Shown here: piece by piece, positions 7,570 through 16,383 of the stretch
How the letters are laid out: every line of letters starts with the position of its first letter
How positions within the stretch are numbered: the stretch's first letter is position 1
Made by a program: the position numbers and the translations under genes
Notes under the pieces: generated by a model
What the model was told of the DNA's origin: nothing
What the model saw: the letters and a program-made list of their open reading frames with translations, nothing else
Databases searched by the model: none
Assembly (NCBI RefSeq): GCF_023544465.1
Contig: NZ_JALPVL010000004.1
Coordinates: 496,001-560,000 of the forward strand
Source of the DNA: Paractinoplanes maris
Lineage (GTDB): Bacteria > Actinomycetota > Actinomycetes > Mycobacteriales > Micromonosporaceae
Length of the DNA: 64,000 nt
Direction: 5' to 3'

Positions 7570-9867
7570 GTGGAGAGGACACCTGGCGCACGGGCGGGGA
7601 CGGTTCCGTCGTTCCGTCTGACGCGAAGCCTCGGCGTGGTGGTGGGTGCCCTCATCATCGCCGGGTTGTGGTTCTGCGTCGGTCTGGTGCGGCAGACACC
7701 GTCGCTGCTGGGCTGGATCCCGGTCGTGATCGCGGTGGGGACCGCGGCGGCCGTCTCGTGGCGGGCCTCGCATCAGGGGCGGAGCTACTGGCGGTACGCC
7801 TCGATCGGCATCGTGCTGATCGGGGTGGGCGGAGTGTCCAACGCCCATGACTACCTCACCGGCGTCCAGCAGGGGCAGCACGTCAGCGGCTTCACGGCGG
7901 CGATCTACGTGAGCGGCCTGGCCGTGTTCTTCATGGGGCTGTTGCGCATTCCCGGTGCGCGGCGCTCGGGCATCGAGTGGGCCCGGTTCGGCCTCGACAT
8001 CGCCACCGTGATCGTCACCGTGCTCACCTTCACCTGGCACCTGGCCTTCCCGCGCTGGGAGAGCTGGCTCGGTGGTGGCTTCGCCGACTCGACCACGGTG
8101 ATCATCGTGCTGTCGGCCGGCCTGATCTGCGTTTTCGCCTTCGTCAAGGTGGCCTTCACCGGCACCGGCCCGATCGACCGGCGCGCCCTGCACCTGCTGG
8201 CGCTGACCGGCGCGGTCGGGGCCGGCGGTGGGGCGTTCGCGCCGTTGCTGGCCGACCGGCCCTACCTGAACACCGCGCACGTGCTGCTGCCGGCCTGCTG
8301 CCTGTGTCTCAGCCTGGCCGCCGACCGCCAGCTCCGGGCCACCCAGGTCGGTCACCCCCTGCCGCGCCCGCCCATGCAGCGGCTGAGCCTCATGCCGTAC
8401 GCCGCGGTGCTGGCCACCGGTGCGCTGCTCCTCTGGACCGCGGTCGAGGACAGCGCCGACCTCGTAGCCATCGCGATCGGCTCGGTCACCGTCACGCTGC
8501 TGGTGGCCACCCGGCAGCTGGTCGCCCTGCGCGACAACGCCCGCCTGCTCGGCGACCTGGACGCCCGGCAGCGCGAACTGGTGCACCAGGCCGGGCACGA
8601 CGCGCTCACCGGGCTGGCCAACCGGACCGTGCTCACCCGGGAGATCACCGCCGCGCTGGCCGACGACCCGGCCGGCGTCACGGTCGCGCTGATCGACCTG
8701 GACGACTTCAAGGCCATCAACGACGACCTGGGCCACGCCGTGGGCGACGAGCTGCTCTCGGCGGTCGCGGCGACGATCACGGCCCAGCTCGGCCCGGGCA
8801 GCGTCGCGGCCCGGCTGGGCGGCGACGAGTACGCGCTTCTGCTGTGCGGCGACGCGGCCGGTGCCCTGGCCGCGATCGCCTCCCGGCTGCGCCGCCCGGT
8901 GCGCGCGGGCGGTCACGAGCTCGTCGTCGAGGCGAGCATCGGCCTGGCCCCGGCCCGCGACGGCGACACCGCCGACGAGTTGCTGCGCCGCGCCGACGTG
9001 GCGATGTACGAGGCCAAGGGCCAGGGCAAGGGGCGGCTGGTCACCTACGCCACCGCGATGGACCAGCGCACCGCCGAGCAGTCCCGGCTCGCCGCCGACC
9101 TGCGCACCGCTCTCGACACCGACCAGCTGCACCTCGTGTATCAGCCGATCGTCACGATGCCGGACGGTGAGCTGTTCGGCGTCGAGGCCCTGATCCGCTG
9201 GCGGCACCCCGAGCGCGGCCCGATCGGCCCCGCCGTGTTCATCCCGGCCGCCGAGCGGACCGGCCTGATCGTGCCGCTGGGGGCCTGGATCCTCGAGGAG
9301 GCCTGCCGGCAGGCCGTGCGCTGGCGGGAAGAACTGGGCGCCGCCGCACCGCGTACCGTCACCGTCAACGTGTCGGCCCGCCAGCTGCGCGAGGCCGGCT
9401 TCGCCGACGAGGTGGCCGCCGTCCTGTGCCGCACCGGTCTGCCGCCGGACGTGCTCACGGTCGAGGTCACCGAGACCGCGGTGTTCGACGGCGGCACGGC
9501 GCTGAGCGAGCTGCGGGCGATCGCCGCCCTGGGCGTGAAGATCGCCCTGGACGACTTCGGCACCGGCCACTCGTCGCTGGGCCTGCTGCGCACCTGCCCG
9601 GCCGACATCCTCAAGGTCGACAAGTCGTTCGTCGACGACGTCACCGACGGCGGCCCGCAGGCGGTCGTGGTGGCCGCGCTGATCGGGATCTGCGAAGGGC
9701 TGGGGCTGCGCGCGGTGGCCGAGGGCGTCGAGACGGCCGAGCAGGCGGCCGAGCTGCAGCGTCTGGGCTACCGCTACGCGCAGGGCTTCTACTACGGCCG
9801 CCCGATGCCCCCGGCCGCCGTCGCCGGCTTCCAGCCGGCCGCGGCCGGGCGCCGGATCGCCGCCTAG
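7570..9867 (+). CDS. Membrane-anchored GGDEF-EAL cyclic-di-GMP enzyme
   Basis: A 765-residue protein with about eight transmembrane helices (residues 15-310), a short coiled linker, a GGDEF domain (about 335-495) and an EAL domain (about 505-760). The GGDEF signature reads GGDEY (near 417), with no RxxD inhibitory site just upstream. The EAL domain keeps the catalytic set: EALIRW, TVNVSARQL, VEVTETAVF, LDDFGTGHS, KVDKSFV, AEGVE and AQGFYYGRP. Phosphodiesterase activity is therefore likely; cyclase activity is possible. It would set local cyclic-di-GMP, which controls development in actinomycetes. Its TAG stop is shared with the convergent SDR gene through the tetramer CTAG. Confidence 0.92.
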   Translation: MERTPGARAGTVPSFRLTRSLGVVVGALIIAGLWFCVGLVRQTPSLLGWIPVVIAVGTAAAVSWRASHQGRSYWRYASIGIVLIGVGGVSNAHDYLTGVQQGQHVSGFTAAIYVSGLAVFFMGLLRIPGARRSGIEWARFGLDIATVIVTVLTFTWHLAFPRWESWLGGGFADSTTVIIVLSAGLICVFAFVKVAFTGTGPIDRRALHLLALTGAVGAGGGAFAPLLADRPYLNTAHVLLPACCLCLSLAADRQLRATQVGHPLPRPPMQRLSLMPYAAVLATGALLLWTAVEDSADLVAIAIGSVTVTLLVATRQLVALRDNARLLGDLDARQRELVHQAGHDALTGLANRTVLTREITAALADDPAGVTVALIDLDDFKAINDDLGHAVGDELLSAVAATITAQLGPGSVAARLGGDEYALLLCGDAAGALAAIASRLRRPVRAGGHELVVEASIGLAPARDGDTADELLRRADVAMYEAKGQGKGRLVTYATAMDQRTAEQSRLAADLRTALDTDQLHLVYQPIVTMPDGELFGVEALIRWRHPERGPIGPAVFIPAAERTGLIVPLGAWILEEACRQAVRWREELGAAAPRTVTVNVSARQLREAGFADEVAAVLCRTGLPPDVLTVEVTETAVFDGGTALSELRAIAALGVKIALDDFGTGHSSLGLLRTCPADILKVDKSFVDDVTDGGPQAVVVAALIGICEGLGLRAVAEGVETAEQAAELQRLGYRYAQGFYYGRPMPPAAVAGFQPAAAGRRIAA

Positions 9868-10568
9868 ATTTGGATCGACGGCCTGATCTGCAGCGAGTTG
9901 ATCAAGACGTGCGGTGGCCGGCTCACGATATGCAGGATCGCGGCGGCGACGTCCGCACCGTCGAGGTTGCGCTGCCCGGCCATCACGCCCTCGAGCGTGG
10001 CCTGCCGCCCGGCGTCGCCGATGCTCGCGAACAGCTCGGTGTCGGTATACCCGGGCTCGACGACGCTCACCCGGATCCCAGCGGTGGTCAGCTCCTTGCG
10101 CAGCGCGTCCGAGAAGGCGTACACGCCGAACTTGGTCGCGTTGTAGACGGCCGCGCCCGGGTGGGTCTCGCGCCCGCCGATCGACGAGATGGTGACGACG
10201 TCCTTGCGGTCGCCCTCCAGGTGCGGCAACGCCGCGTGCGTGACGAGCATGAGCCCGAGCAAGTTGGTGTCGAGGGCGCGCCGCCAGGAGCCGGTGTCGG
10301 CGCCGAGCACCGGGCCGAGCGGCATGATGCCGGCCGCATTGACGATCAGGTCGAGCCCGCCGAACTCCCCGGCGGCCGCGTCGACGGCGGCCCGGATCGA
10401 GGATTCGTCGGTGACGTCCAGCGACAGGTTCAGGTCGCCGCGGAGCGGGCCGGTGCGGCGGGCCGCGGCGGCCACCTGGGCCCCGGCGTCCCGCAGGGCC
10501 CGCACAGTGGCGGCGCCGATTCCGGAGGAGGCGCCCGTGACCAGGGCGCGTCGGTTCTTCAGTTCCAT
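9864..10568 (-). CDS. Short-chain dehydrogenase/reductase (SDR)
   Basis: A 234-residue classical SDR oxidoreductase. It has the NAD(P) loop TGASSGIG, the NAAG motif (VNAAGIMP), the active-site Ser in TISSIGG, and the YNATK pair supplying Tyr and Lys. The ATG at 10568 follows GGGAGG at a good distance, so the upstream open frame was not used. The substrate is unknown. It is transcribed divergently from the XRE regulator at 10669, across about 100 bases, an arrangement that suggests control by that regulator. Confidence 0.9.
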   Translation of the reverse strand: MELKNRRALVTGASSGIGAATVRALRDAGAQVAAAARRTGPLRGDLNLSLDVTDESSIRAAVDAAAGEFGGLDLIVNAAGIMPLGPVLGADTGSWRRALDTNLLGLMLVTHAALPHLEGDRKDVVTISSIGGRETHPGAAVYNATKFGVYAFSDALRKELTTAGIRVSVVEPGYTDTELFASIGDAGRQATLEGVMAGQRNLDGADVAAAILHIVSRPPHVLINSLQIRPSIQI

Positions 10569-10668
10569 GCCTCCCAGGCTGGGTCCGGGCGGCCGATTTC
10601 CCCAGGCCCGGTGAATCCTGGGGGTCACAGGGCCAGTTTCTGCCCCCGGCGCCGCCTACCGTGGGGGG

Positions 10669-11505
10669 ATGGCCGGAGATCTCGGGGAGTTCCTGCGGGC
10701 GCGGCGCGGACTGATCGGTCCGGTCGCGGCCGGGCTCATCGCGGGCGGGCGTCGGCACGTGCGCGGTCTGCGCCGCGAGGAGCTGGCCCTGCTCGCGGGC
10801 ATCAGCGTCGACTATTACGTGCGTCTCGAACAGGGCCGCGACCGCAACCCGTCGCCCGAGGTGATCGCGGCGCTGGCCCGCGTGCTGCAACTGGACGACG
10901 ACGCCACCACCCACCTGCACCGGCTGGCCGTCTCGTCGGTACCGGTCTCGTCGCCGGAAACCATGGTGCGCTCCTCGGTGGCGCGGATCGTCGACACGTC
11001 ATCGTGGCCGACGGTGCTGCTGGACCACACGATGACTGTGCTGCGCGCCAACGAGCTCGCGGGCCTGCTCAACCCCGGACTGGCCGAGGGGCGCAACCTG
11101 GTGCGCGACGCCTTCCTCAGTCCGGCCGCCGCTGCCCGGCACTTCGAGGTGGCGGCCATGCGGGCCGATTGCGTGGCGGCGCTGCGCTCGGCGGCCGGGA
11201 TCTTTCCCGGCGATCCCGCGCTGCAGCGGCTCGTCGGCGACCTCTCGGTGCACAGCCACGAGTTCAGGGAGCTGTGGGCGCGGGCGGACGTCACCTACTG
11301 CCGTACCGGGCGAAAGGTTTTCGACCACCCGGCTGTGGGCCGGATCCGCCTGGACTACGAGACCCTTGACGTAGGTGACGCGAGTGGCCAGCGGCTCCTG
11401 ATTTACTCGGCCGAGCCGGGCACAGCCGACGGGGACAAGCTGGCCCTGATTCCACCGGGTCGGACACTTGACGGGCGGGGAGCAGAACTTCGGTCTGGCG
11501 AATAA
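10669..11505 (+). CDS. XRE-family regulator with MmyB-like ligand-binding domain
   Basis: A 278-residue regulator. Residues 5-70 are the XRE helix-turn-helix (FLRARRGLIGP, then RREELALLAGISVDYYVRLE with the characteristic YYVRLEQGR). The rest, about 105-265, is the MmyB PAS-like domain, including VLLDHTMTVLRANELA and FRELWARADV. Family members bind a small hydrophobic ligand and typically repress a neighbouring oxidoreductase gene. Here the divergent neighbour is an SDR, matching that pattern. A second pair of the same kind lies at 59.7-61.4 kb. Confidence 0.9.
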   Translation: MAGDLGEFLRARRGLIGPVAAGLIAGGRRHVRGLRREELALLAGISVDYYVRLEQGRDRNPSPEVIAALARVLQLDDDATTHLHRLAVSSVPVSSPETMVRSSVARIVDTSSWPTVLLDHTMTVLRANELAGLLNPGLAEGRNLVRDAFLSPAAAARHFEVAAMRADCVAALRSAAGIFPGDPALQRLVGDLSVHSHEFRELWARADVTYCRTGRKVFDHPAVGRIRLDYETLDVGDASGQRLLIYSAEPGTADGDKLALIPPGRTLDGRGAELRSGE

Positions 11506-11554
11506 AAAGATCTCGATGTCTTGACTAAAGCTTCCGTTCTCCGAGGATGGGGCG

Positions 11555-13108
11555 ATGGGCCTCTTCCACCGAGTTGTCCTCGCGTCCGTCGCTGCCGTCG
11601 CTGTCGTGTTCGCTGTGCCGTCACCGGCGTCCGCGCACGGCACGCTCGCCATGTCGAACCCGGTCAGCGGGGCGACCGTGAGCGCGCCGGTCATGAGCGT
11701 GGAGCTGTTCTTCACCGAGAAGGTGCCGGACAACGCGTACTTCACCGTCACCGCACCGGGCGGCGGCCGGGTCGACAACGGGTGGGAGCACGCCAGTCCG
11801 CGGCCGCTGGACAAGCCGGTCACCGAGTACTTCATGGAGGGTGGCAAGTTCGAGCCGCGGCAGTACACGACCGGTTTCCCGGCCCGGGTGCGCATCGCCC
11901 ACCTGCCGGCGACGGGGGAGTACAAGGTCGACTATCTGTCGAAGGCCTCGGACGGGGACTCCGTGCACGGGACGGTGACCTTCAAATACACCGGACCTGC
12001 CACGGCGGCGCCCGCGGGCTGGGTGCCGCCGGCCAATCAGGCCGACGCGGCGCTCACCGGTGCCGCACCGGCCGTCAGTCCGGCCCCTGCGCCCGCCTCG
12101 GCCGCGCCTGAGGACGGCGGCACCAACTGGGTCGGGTGGCTGGGCGGGGTGGCCGCCTCGCTGGTCGTGGTGGCCGGTCTGGTGGCCTGGCGCCGTCGTA
12201 CGCCCCGCACCGCCGGCTCGCCACGCGGGCCGGTCCCCGTGGTGCCGATCGCGGTGGGCGCGGTCGTCGTGGCCCTCATCGGCGGCTACGCGCTCGGCCG
12301 GGCCACCGCCGTGCAGCCGGCCTCGGCACCACCGCCCGCGGCCCCGCCCGTCGCCCCGGCCGCGGCCGGTCATCAGCACAACGGCGGCGCCACCACGGTC
12401 GAGGCGCTCGGCACGACCGTCAGCTCGGGCGGCTACACCCTGCAGCCCGTGCGGCGCTCCCAGCCCGTCGGCCGCACCGTCGACTACGCCTTCCGCATCG
12501 TCGGCGCCGACCGTCAACCGGCCACCCGCTTCGCCGTCGTGCACGACAAGCCGCTGCACCTGGTCGTCGCCGGCCGCGACCTCGGCGGCTTCCAGCACCT
12601 GCACCCCACGATGTCGCCCGACGGCCTGTGGTCGGTGCCGCTGACCCTGCCCCGCGCGGGCGCCTACCGCGTCTTCGCCGACTTCACCGTGGCCACCGCC
12701 GACGGCGCCCCGACTCCGCTCGTCCTCGGAGCCGACCATCTTGTGCCCGGCGCGGCACCCGGGGCCGCCCTGCCGTCGCCCGCCGCCCGGGCCGAGGCCG
12801 GCCCGTTCGACGTCACCATGGAGGGCACCCCGAAAACCGGCGCCACCGTCCCGCTCAGCTTCCGGGTCGCGCGGTCCGGTGCGCCCGGCCCGGCGACGCT
12901 CGAGCGCTACCTGGGCTCCTACGGTCACCTGGTCGTTCTGCGGGAGGGCGACCTCGGCTACGTCCACGTGCACCCCGATCCCGAGCTGGTCGACGGCGCG
13001 ATCCGGTTCAACGTCTCGATGCCGGGCGCCGGCCGGTACCGCGCGTTCCTCGAGTTCCAGGTCGGCGGGCAGGTCGACCGGGCCGAGTTCACATTGGATC
13101 TGACCTGA
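11555..13108 (+). CDS. Secreted/membrane CopC-domain protein fused to a His-rich metal-binding domain
   Basis: A 517-residue protein. A signal peptide (1-26, cleavage near SPASA-HG) leaves an N-terminal histidine, as in mature CopC, which uses that His for Cu(II). The CopC fold runs to about residue 145 (AMSNPVSGATVSAPVMSVEL). A Pro/Ala linker leads to two close transmembrane helices (about 190-210 and 225-246). A second extracytoplasmic domain, 265-517, carries FQHLHPTMS and GYVHVHPDPE, likely metal ligands. CopC domains handle periplasmic copper. The fused architecture is uncommon in my experience. The 3' end overlaps the convergent hydrolase by 20 bases. Confidence 0.82.
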   Translation: MGLFHRVVLASVAAVAVVFAVPSPASAHGTLAMSNPVSGATVSAPVMSVELFFTEKVPDNAYFTVTAPGGGRVDNGWEHASPRPLDKPVTEYFMEGGKFEPRQYTTGFPARVRIAHLPATGEYKVDYLSKASDGDSVHGTVTFKYTGPATAAPAGWVPPANQADAALTGAAPAVSPAPAPASAAPEDGGTNWVGWLGGVAASLVVVAGLVAWRRRTPRTAGSPRGPVPVVPIAVGAVVVALIGGYALGRATAVQPASAPPPAAPPVAPAAAGHQHNGGATTVEALGTTVSSGGYTLQPVRRSQPVGRTVDYAFRIVGADRQPATRFAVVHDKPLHLVVAGRDLGGFQHLHPTMSPDGLWSVPLTLPRAGAYRVFADFTVATADGAPTPLVLGADHLVPGAAPGAALPSPAARAEAGPFDVTMEGTPKTGATVPLSFRVARSGAPGPATLERYLGSYGHLVVLREGDLGYVHVHPDPELVDGAIRFNVSMPGAGRYRAFLEFQVGGQVDRAEFTLDLT

Positions 13109-13931
13109 CGGCGGCGGCCAGCCGCGGATCGGCCGGCAGTGAGACGTGGTTGGCCGCGACGCGCTCGCTGGTCAGCCGGGGCACCAGAGCCGCCGCCCGG
13201 GCCAGCGCGCCGTCGCTGAGGAAGGCCGCGGCCCCGTCGTGCGCGCCGTGGCTTGCGGCCAGCAGGTGCACGGGCACGGTCATTTCCCGTACGGCCGCCA
13301 GCGTGGCCGGACCGGCCAGGGTGTCCACCGCGTCGGCGACCAGGCGCCGCCGGTCGAGCCGGGCCCGCCCGTTCCCGTCGAGCAGATAGCCGGCCCACTC
13401 CCGCACCGCCGGCCGCAGATCGGGCCGCCCGCGCACCGCTTTGCCCTCGACCGCCTCGACGAAGGCCTCCGGGCTGGGCCACCGCCGCCGCAGCAGCAGC
13501 CCCTGAGCCGTGAAGATCGCCCGCACCACCGGCCGCCGCAGCAGGGGCGACGGGTCGGGTGGCACACCCCCGTCGGCCAGCACCACCCGGCGCACCCGGT
13601 CACCGAGCCGGGCCGCGACCAGGGGCGCCAGGAACGCCCCCATCGAGTGCCCCACCACGGTCAGGTCGGTCAGTCCCAGCTCGCCGGCCAGGGCCACCAC
13701 CGCCTCGGCATGCCCCGCCAGCCCCGCGCCGGCCCGCACCGCGAGCGAGCCGCCGCGCCCCGGAAGGTCCGGTGCCACCACCCGGATGCCGGGCAGCGCG
13801 GCGGCGAGCAGCGACCAGTTCTCCGACGTGCTGGTCAGCCCGTGCAGGGCGAGCACGACCGGCACCGCGCCCGGATGCCACTCGGCACAGGTCAGGCCGG
13901 CCACCGTCCGCCGGGCGGCGGGCTCACTCAT
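13089..13931 (-). CDS. Alpha/beta-fold hydrolase
   Basis: This protein of about 280 residues is the last gene of the Ebo-type operon. It shows the oxyanion segment ALHGLTSTSENW, the nucleophile elbow VVGHSMGAF with catalytic Ser, and a C-terminal ANHVSLPAD that supplies His; the acid is probably in the strand before it. A cap domain lies around residues 130-220. The ATG at 13931 is used. A TTG at 13961, overlapping the previous stop as TTGA, would add 10 residues and keep the tight spacing of this operon, so it is a real alternative. It may hydrolyse an ester or thioester intermediate of the pathway. Confidence 0.82.
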   Translation of the reverse strand: MSEPAARRTVAGLTCAEWHPGAVPVVLALHGLTSTSENWSLLAAALPGIRVVAPDLPGRGGSLAVRAGAGLAGHAEAVVALAGELGLTDLTVVGHSMGAFLAPLVAARLGDRVRRVVLADGGVPPDPSPLLRRPVVRAIFTAQGLLLRRRWPSPEAFVEAVEGKAVRGRPDLRPAVREWAGYLLDGNGRARLDRRRLVADAVDTLAGPATLAAVREMTVPVHLLAASHGAHDGAAAFLSDGALARAAALVPRLTSERVAANHVSLPADPRLAAAVRSDPM

Positions 13932-13957
13932 CCGGGATTGATCCGGTCCGGACAGGG

Positions 13958-15028
13958 TCAATGGGTCCGGTCCACGGCGGCGGTGGCCAGGTCGATGAGG
14001 GCGGATCGGACGTAGGCGGGCAGCGGTGCCGACTCCAGCGCGGTCAGGCCGGCCTCAGCCCGTACCCGGATCATCTGCTCGATCTGATCCAGGGCTCCGG
14101 TCTCGACGATGATGGCGCGCAACTCCTCGGCCCCGGCGGCGTCCAGGTCGGGGTTGCCGAACAGGTCGGCCAGCCGCGCCGCCTGGACGCGCGAGGCGGC
14201 GCCGCGGGCCAGCGCCATCATCACCGTCGGTTTGCCCTCGCGCAGGTCGTCCAGGGTGGACTTGCCGGTCACCGTCGGGTCGCCGAAGACGCCCAGCACG
14301 TCGTCGCGCAGCTGAAAGGCGTCGCCCAGCGGGTCGCCGAAGTCGGTGAAGGCCGTGTACAACGCCCGCGGCGCGCCGGCCAGCCAGGCCCCGATCTGCA
14401 GCGGCCGGGTCACCGTGTAACGGGCCGCCTTCATCCGGATCACGGTCAGCGCGCTCGCCACCGAGCCGTCGCCCACCCCGGACACCAGGTCGAGATACTG
14501 CCCGGCGATCACCTCGGTGCGCATCAGGGCGAACGCCGCGTACCCCTGGTGGATCTGCCTCGGCGGCAGGCCGCACTCGTGGAACATCTGCTCGGCCCAG
14601 GCCGCGCACAGGTCGCCGCAGAGCAGGGCCGTGTTGCGCCCGAAGGCCAGCGAGTCACCGCGCCACGAGTGCCGGTGGTGCACCGTGGCGAAGAACCGGT
14701 GCATCGACGGCTGACCCCGGCGCCGGTCGCTGCCGTCGATGATGTCGTCGTGGATGAGCGCGAACGCGTGGAACAACTCCAGCGCCGCCGCCGCGTTGAT
14801 GACTTCGTCGCAGTCCTCGCCCCCGCCGCCCCGCCAGCCCCAGTAGCAGAAGGTCGGCCGCAGCCGCTTGCCGCCGGCCAGCACGAACCGGCGCAGGCTG
14901 TCGAGCGCGCCTCGCGGGGCGCCGTCGGGCCAGGCCGGATCCTGCCGGTCGATGAACGACGCGAGCGCGGTGTCGAAGCGCTGCCGCAGCTCGGCCGCGG
15001 CCGGGGGCCGGGTCGCCTCGAGGGTCAT
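13958..15028 (-). CDS. Polyprenyl diphosphate synthase (probable GGPP synthase)
   Basis: A 356-residue trans-isoprenyl diphosphate synthase. It has the substrate-binding GGKRLRP, the first Asp-rich motif in IHDDIIDGSDRRRG and the second in QLRDDVLGVFGD, plus GKST before LDDLREGKPT. The residue five positions before the first Asp is Phe and the fourth is Ala, the pattern of type I geranylgeranyl diphosphate synthases, so a C20 product is inferred. It starts by ATGA overlap with the EboF-like gene. Its product could feed the UbiA-family enzyme (EboC) encoded upstream in the same operon. Confidence 0.9.
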   Translation of the reverse strand: MTLEATRPPAAAELRQRFDTALASFIDRQDPAWPDGAPRGALDSLRRFVLAGGKRLRPTFCYWGWRGGGGEDCDEVINAAAALELFHAFALIHDDIIDGSDRRRGQPSMHRFFATVHHRHSWRGDSLAFGRNTALLCGDLCAAWAEQMFHECGLPPRQIHQGYAAFALMRTEVIAGQYLDLVSGVGDGSVASALTVIRMKAARYTVTRPLQIGAWLAGAPRALYTAFTDFGDPLGDAFQLRDDVLGVFGDPTVTGKSTLDDLREGKPTVMMALARGAASRVQAARLADLFGNPDLDAAGAEELRAIIVETGALDQIEQMIRVRAEAGLTALESAPLPAYVRSALIDLATAAVDRTH

Positions 15029-16383
15029 GACAGTCCCGCCAGGCCGAGGAGCAGGCCCTTGACCTCGGTGGCCTCGACCCGTTCGCGGGCGGCGGAAGGC
15101 TCGGAGCACAGCAGCACCGGACCGTCCGCCGGGTCGTCCGGCAACCGGCCGTGCGAGCCGCGGATGGCCCGGGCCCCCGCGTCCAGCCCGACCGGATTCA
15201 TCACGTAGCGCAGCCCCAGCTTCTTGCGGGCCACGGCCGTGACCGCCCGGCGTTTGGCCGCGCCCGGGCCGGCCGGGTCGAAGAGCAGCTCGGCCGGGTC
15301 GTACCCGGGTTTGCGATGGATCTCGACCGACCGCGCGAAGTCGGGTGCGCGCGCGTCGTCGAGCCAGTAGTAGTAGGTGAACCAGGCGTCCGGATCGGCC
15401 ACCAGCACGAGCTCCCCGGCTCGGTCGTGGTTGAGGCCGTACTCGGTCTTGCCGGTCTCGTCGAGCACCTCGGCCACGCCCGGCAGCGCCGCGCACACCT
15501 TGGCCACCGCGGCCACGTCGCCCGGGTCGCGGACGTACACGTGCGCCACCTGGTGGTCGGCCACGGCGAAGGCGCGGGACACCCACGGGTCGAGATACTC
15601 CATGCCGTCCTGGGTGTAGACCTCGAGCAGACCCTCGGCCCGCAGCATCCGGTTGACGTCCACCGGCTTGCTGACGTCGGTGATCCCGTACTCGGAGAGC
15701 GCGACGACGGTCGTGTCGGGAAGGGAGAGCAACGGCGCCAGCACCTCGTCGAGCGCCGCGGCCGCCGCGGCCGCCTGAGGCGACGACGGCCCGAACCGCT
15801 GGAGGTCGTAGTCCAGGTGCGGGATGTAGACCAGCGTCAGGTCCGGCTTGCGCGACGACTGCAGGTGCAGCGCCGCGTTGACGATCCACTGCGACGACGG
15901 CATCCCGGCCGCCGGGCCCCAATAGGTGAACAGCGGGAACGGCGGCAGCTCGTCGTGCAGCTCCGGCGGGTAGGTGTAGCAGTCGGGATCCTTGCGGCCG
16001 TCGGCCCGATAGATGGGCCGCGGCGTGATGGTCCAGTCGACCCGCGCCCCCATCGCATACCACCAGCAGACGTTGGCCACGGTGTAGCCGGGGTTGGCCT
16101 TGCGGGCGGCGTCCCAGATCTTCTCGCCGCCGACCAGCGCGTTGTGCTGCCGCCAGAGGAAGACCTCGCCGAGCTCGCGGAAATACCAGCCGTTGCCGAC
16201 GATCCCGTGCCCGGACGGCAGCTCGCCGGTCAGGAAGGTCGACTGCGCGGAACACGTCACGGCGGGCAGCACAGTCCCCAGCGGCGCCTGGAAGCCGCGG
16301 TCGGCCAGGGTCCGCAGGCGGGGCATGTGCTCGAGGAGCCGCGGGGTGAGCCCCACGACGTCGAGGACCAGGAGCCGGGTCAT
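15025..16383 (-). CDS. eboF: EboF-like alkaline-phosphatase-superfamily phosphodiesterase
   Basis: A 452-residue nucleotide pyrophosphatase/phosphodiesterase-like protein. The N-terminal strand LLVLDVVGLTP holds the first metal Asp, and AVTCSAQSTFLTG holds the nucleophilic Thr. YIPHLDYDLQRFG supplies Asp and His, and GLNHDRAGELVLVAD supplies the late His. The usual DHG metal motif reads SEYG here. I recall that form from this branch of the superfamily, so it may be a family feature rather than decay. Within Ebo clusters this protein is taken to remove or transfer a phosphate or phosphodiester group. Start and stop overlap both neighbours by ATGA. Confidence 0.85.
   Translation of the reverse strand: MTRLLVLDVVGLTPRLLEHMPRLRTLADRGFQAPLGTVLPAVTCSAQSTFLTGELPSGHGIVGNGWYFRELGEVFLWRQHNALVGGEKIWDAARKANPGYTVANVCWWYAMGARVDWTITPRPIYRADGRKDPDCYTYPPELHDELPPFPLFTYWGPAAGMPSSQWIVNAALHLQSSRKPDLTLVYIPHLDYDLQRFGPSSPQAAAAAAALDEVLAPLLSLPDTTVVALSEYGITDVSKPVDVNRMLRAEGLLEVYTQDGMEYLDPWVSRAFAVADHQVAHVYVRDPGDVAAVAKVCAALPGVAEVLDETGKTEYGLNHDRAGELVLVADPDAWFTYYYWLDDARAPDFARSVEIHRKPGYDPAELLFDPAGPGAAKRRAVTAVARKKLGLRYVMNPVGLDAGARAIRGSHGRLPDDPADGPVLLCSEPSAARERVEATEVKGLLLGLAGLS

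Noticed and set aside
7321..10920. A 1199-residue open frame on the minus strand across the GGDEF-EAL and SDR genes
   Set aside because: It runs antisense to clear genes and has the Arg/Gly/Pro/Gln-rich composition produced by GC-rich codon positions; no domain was seen.
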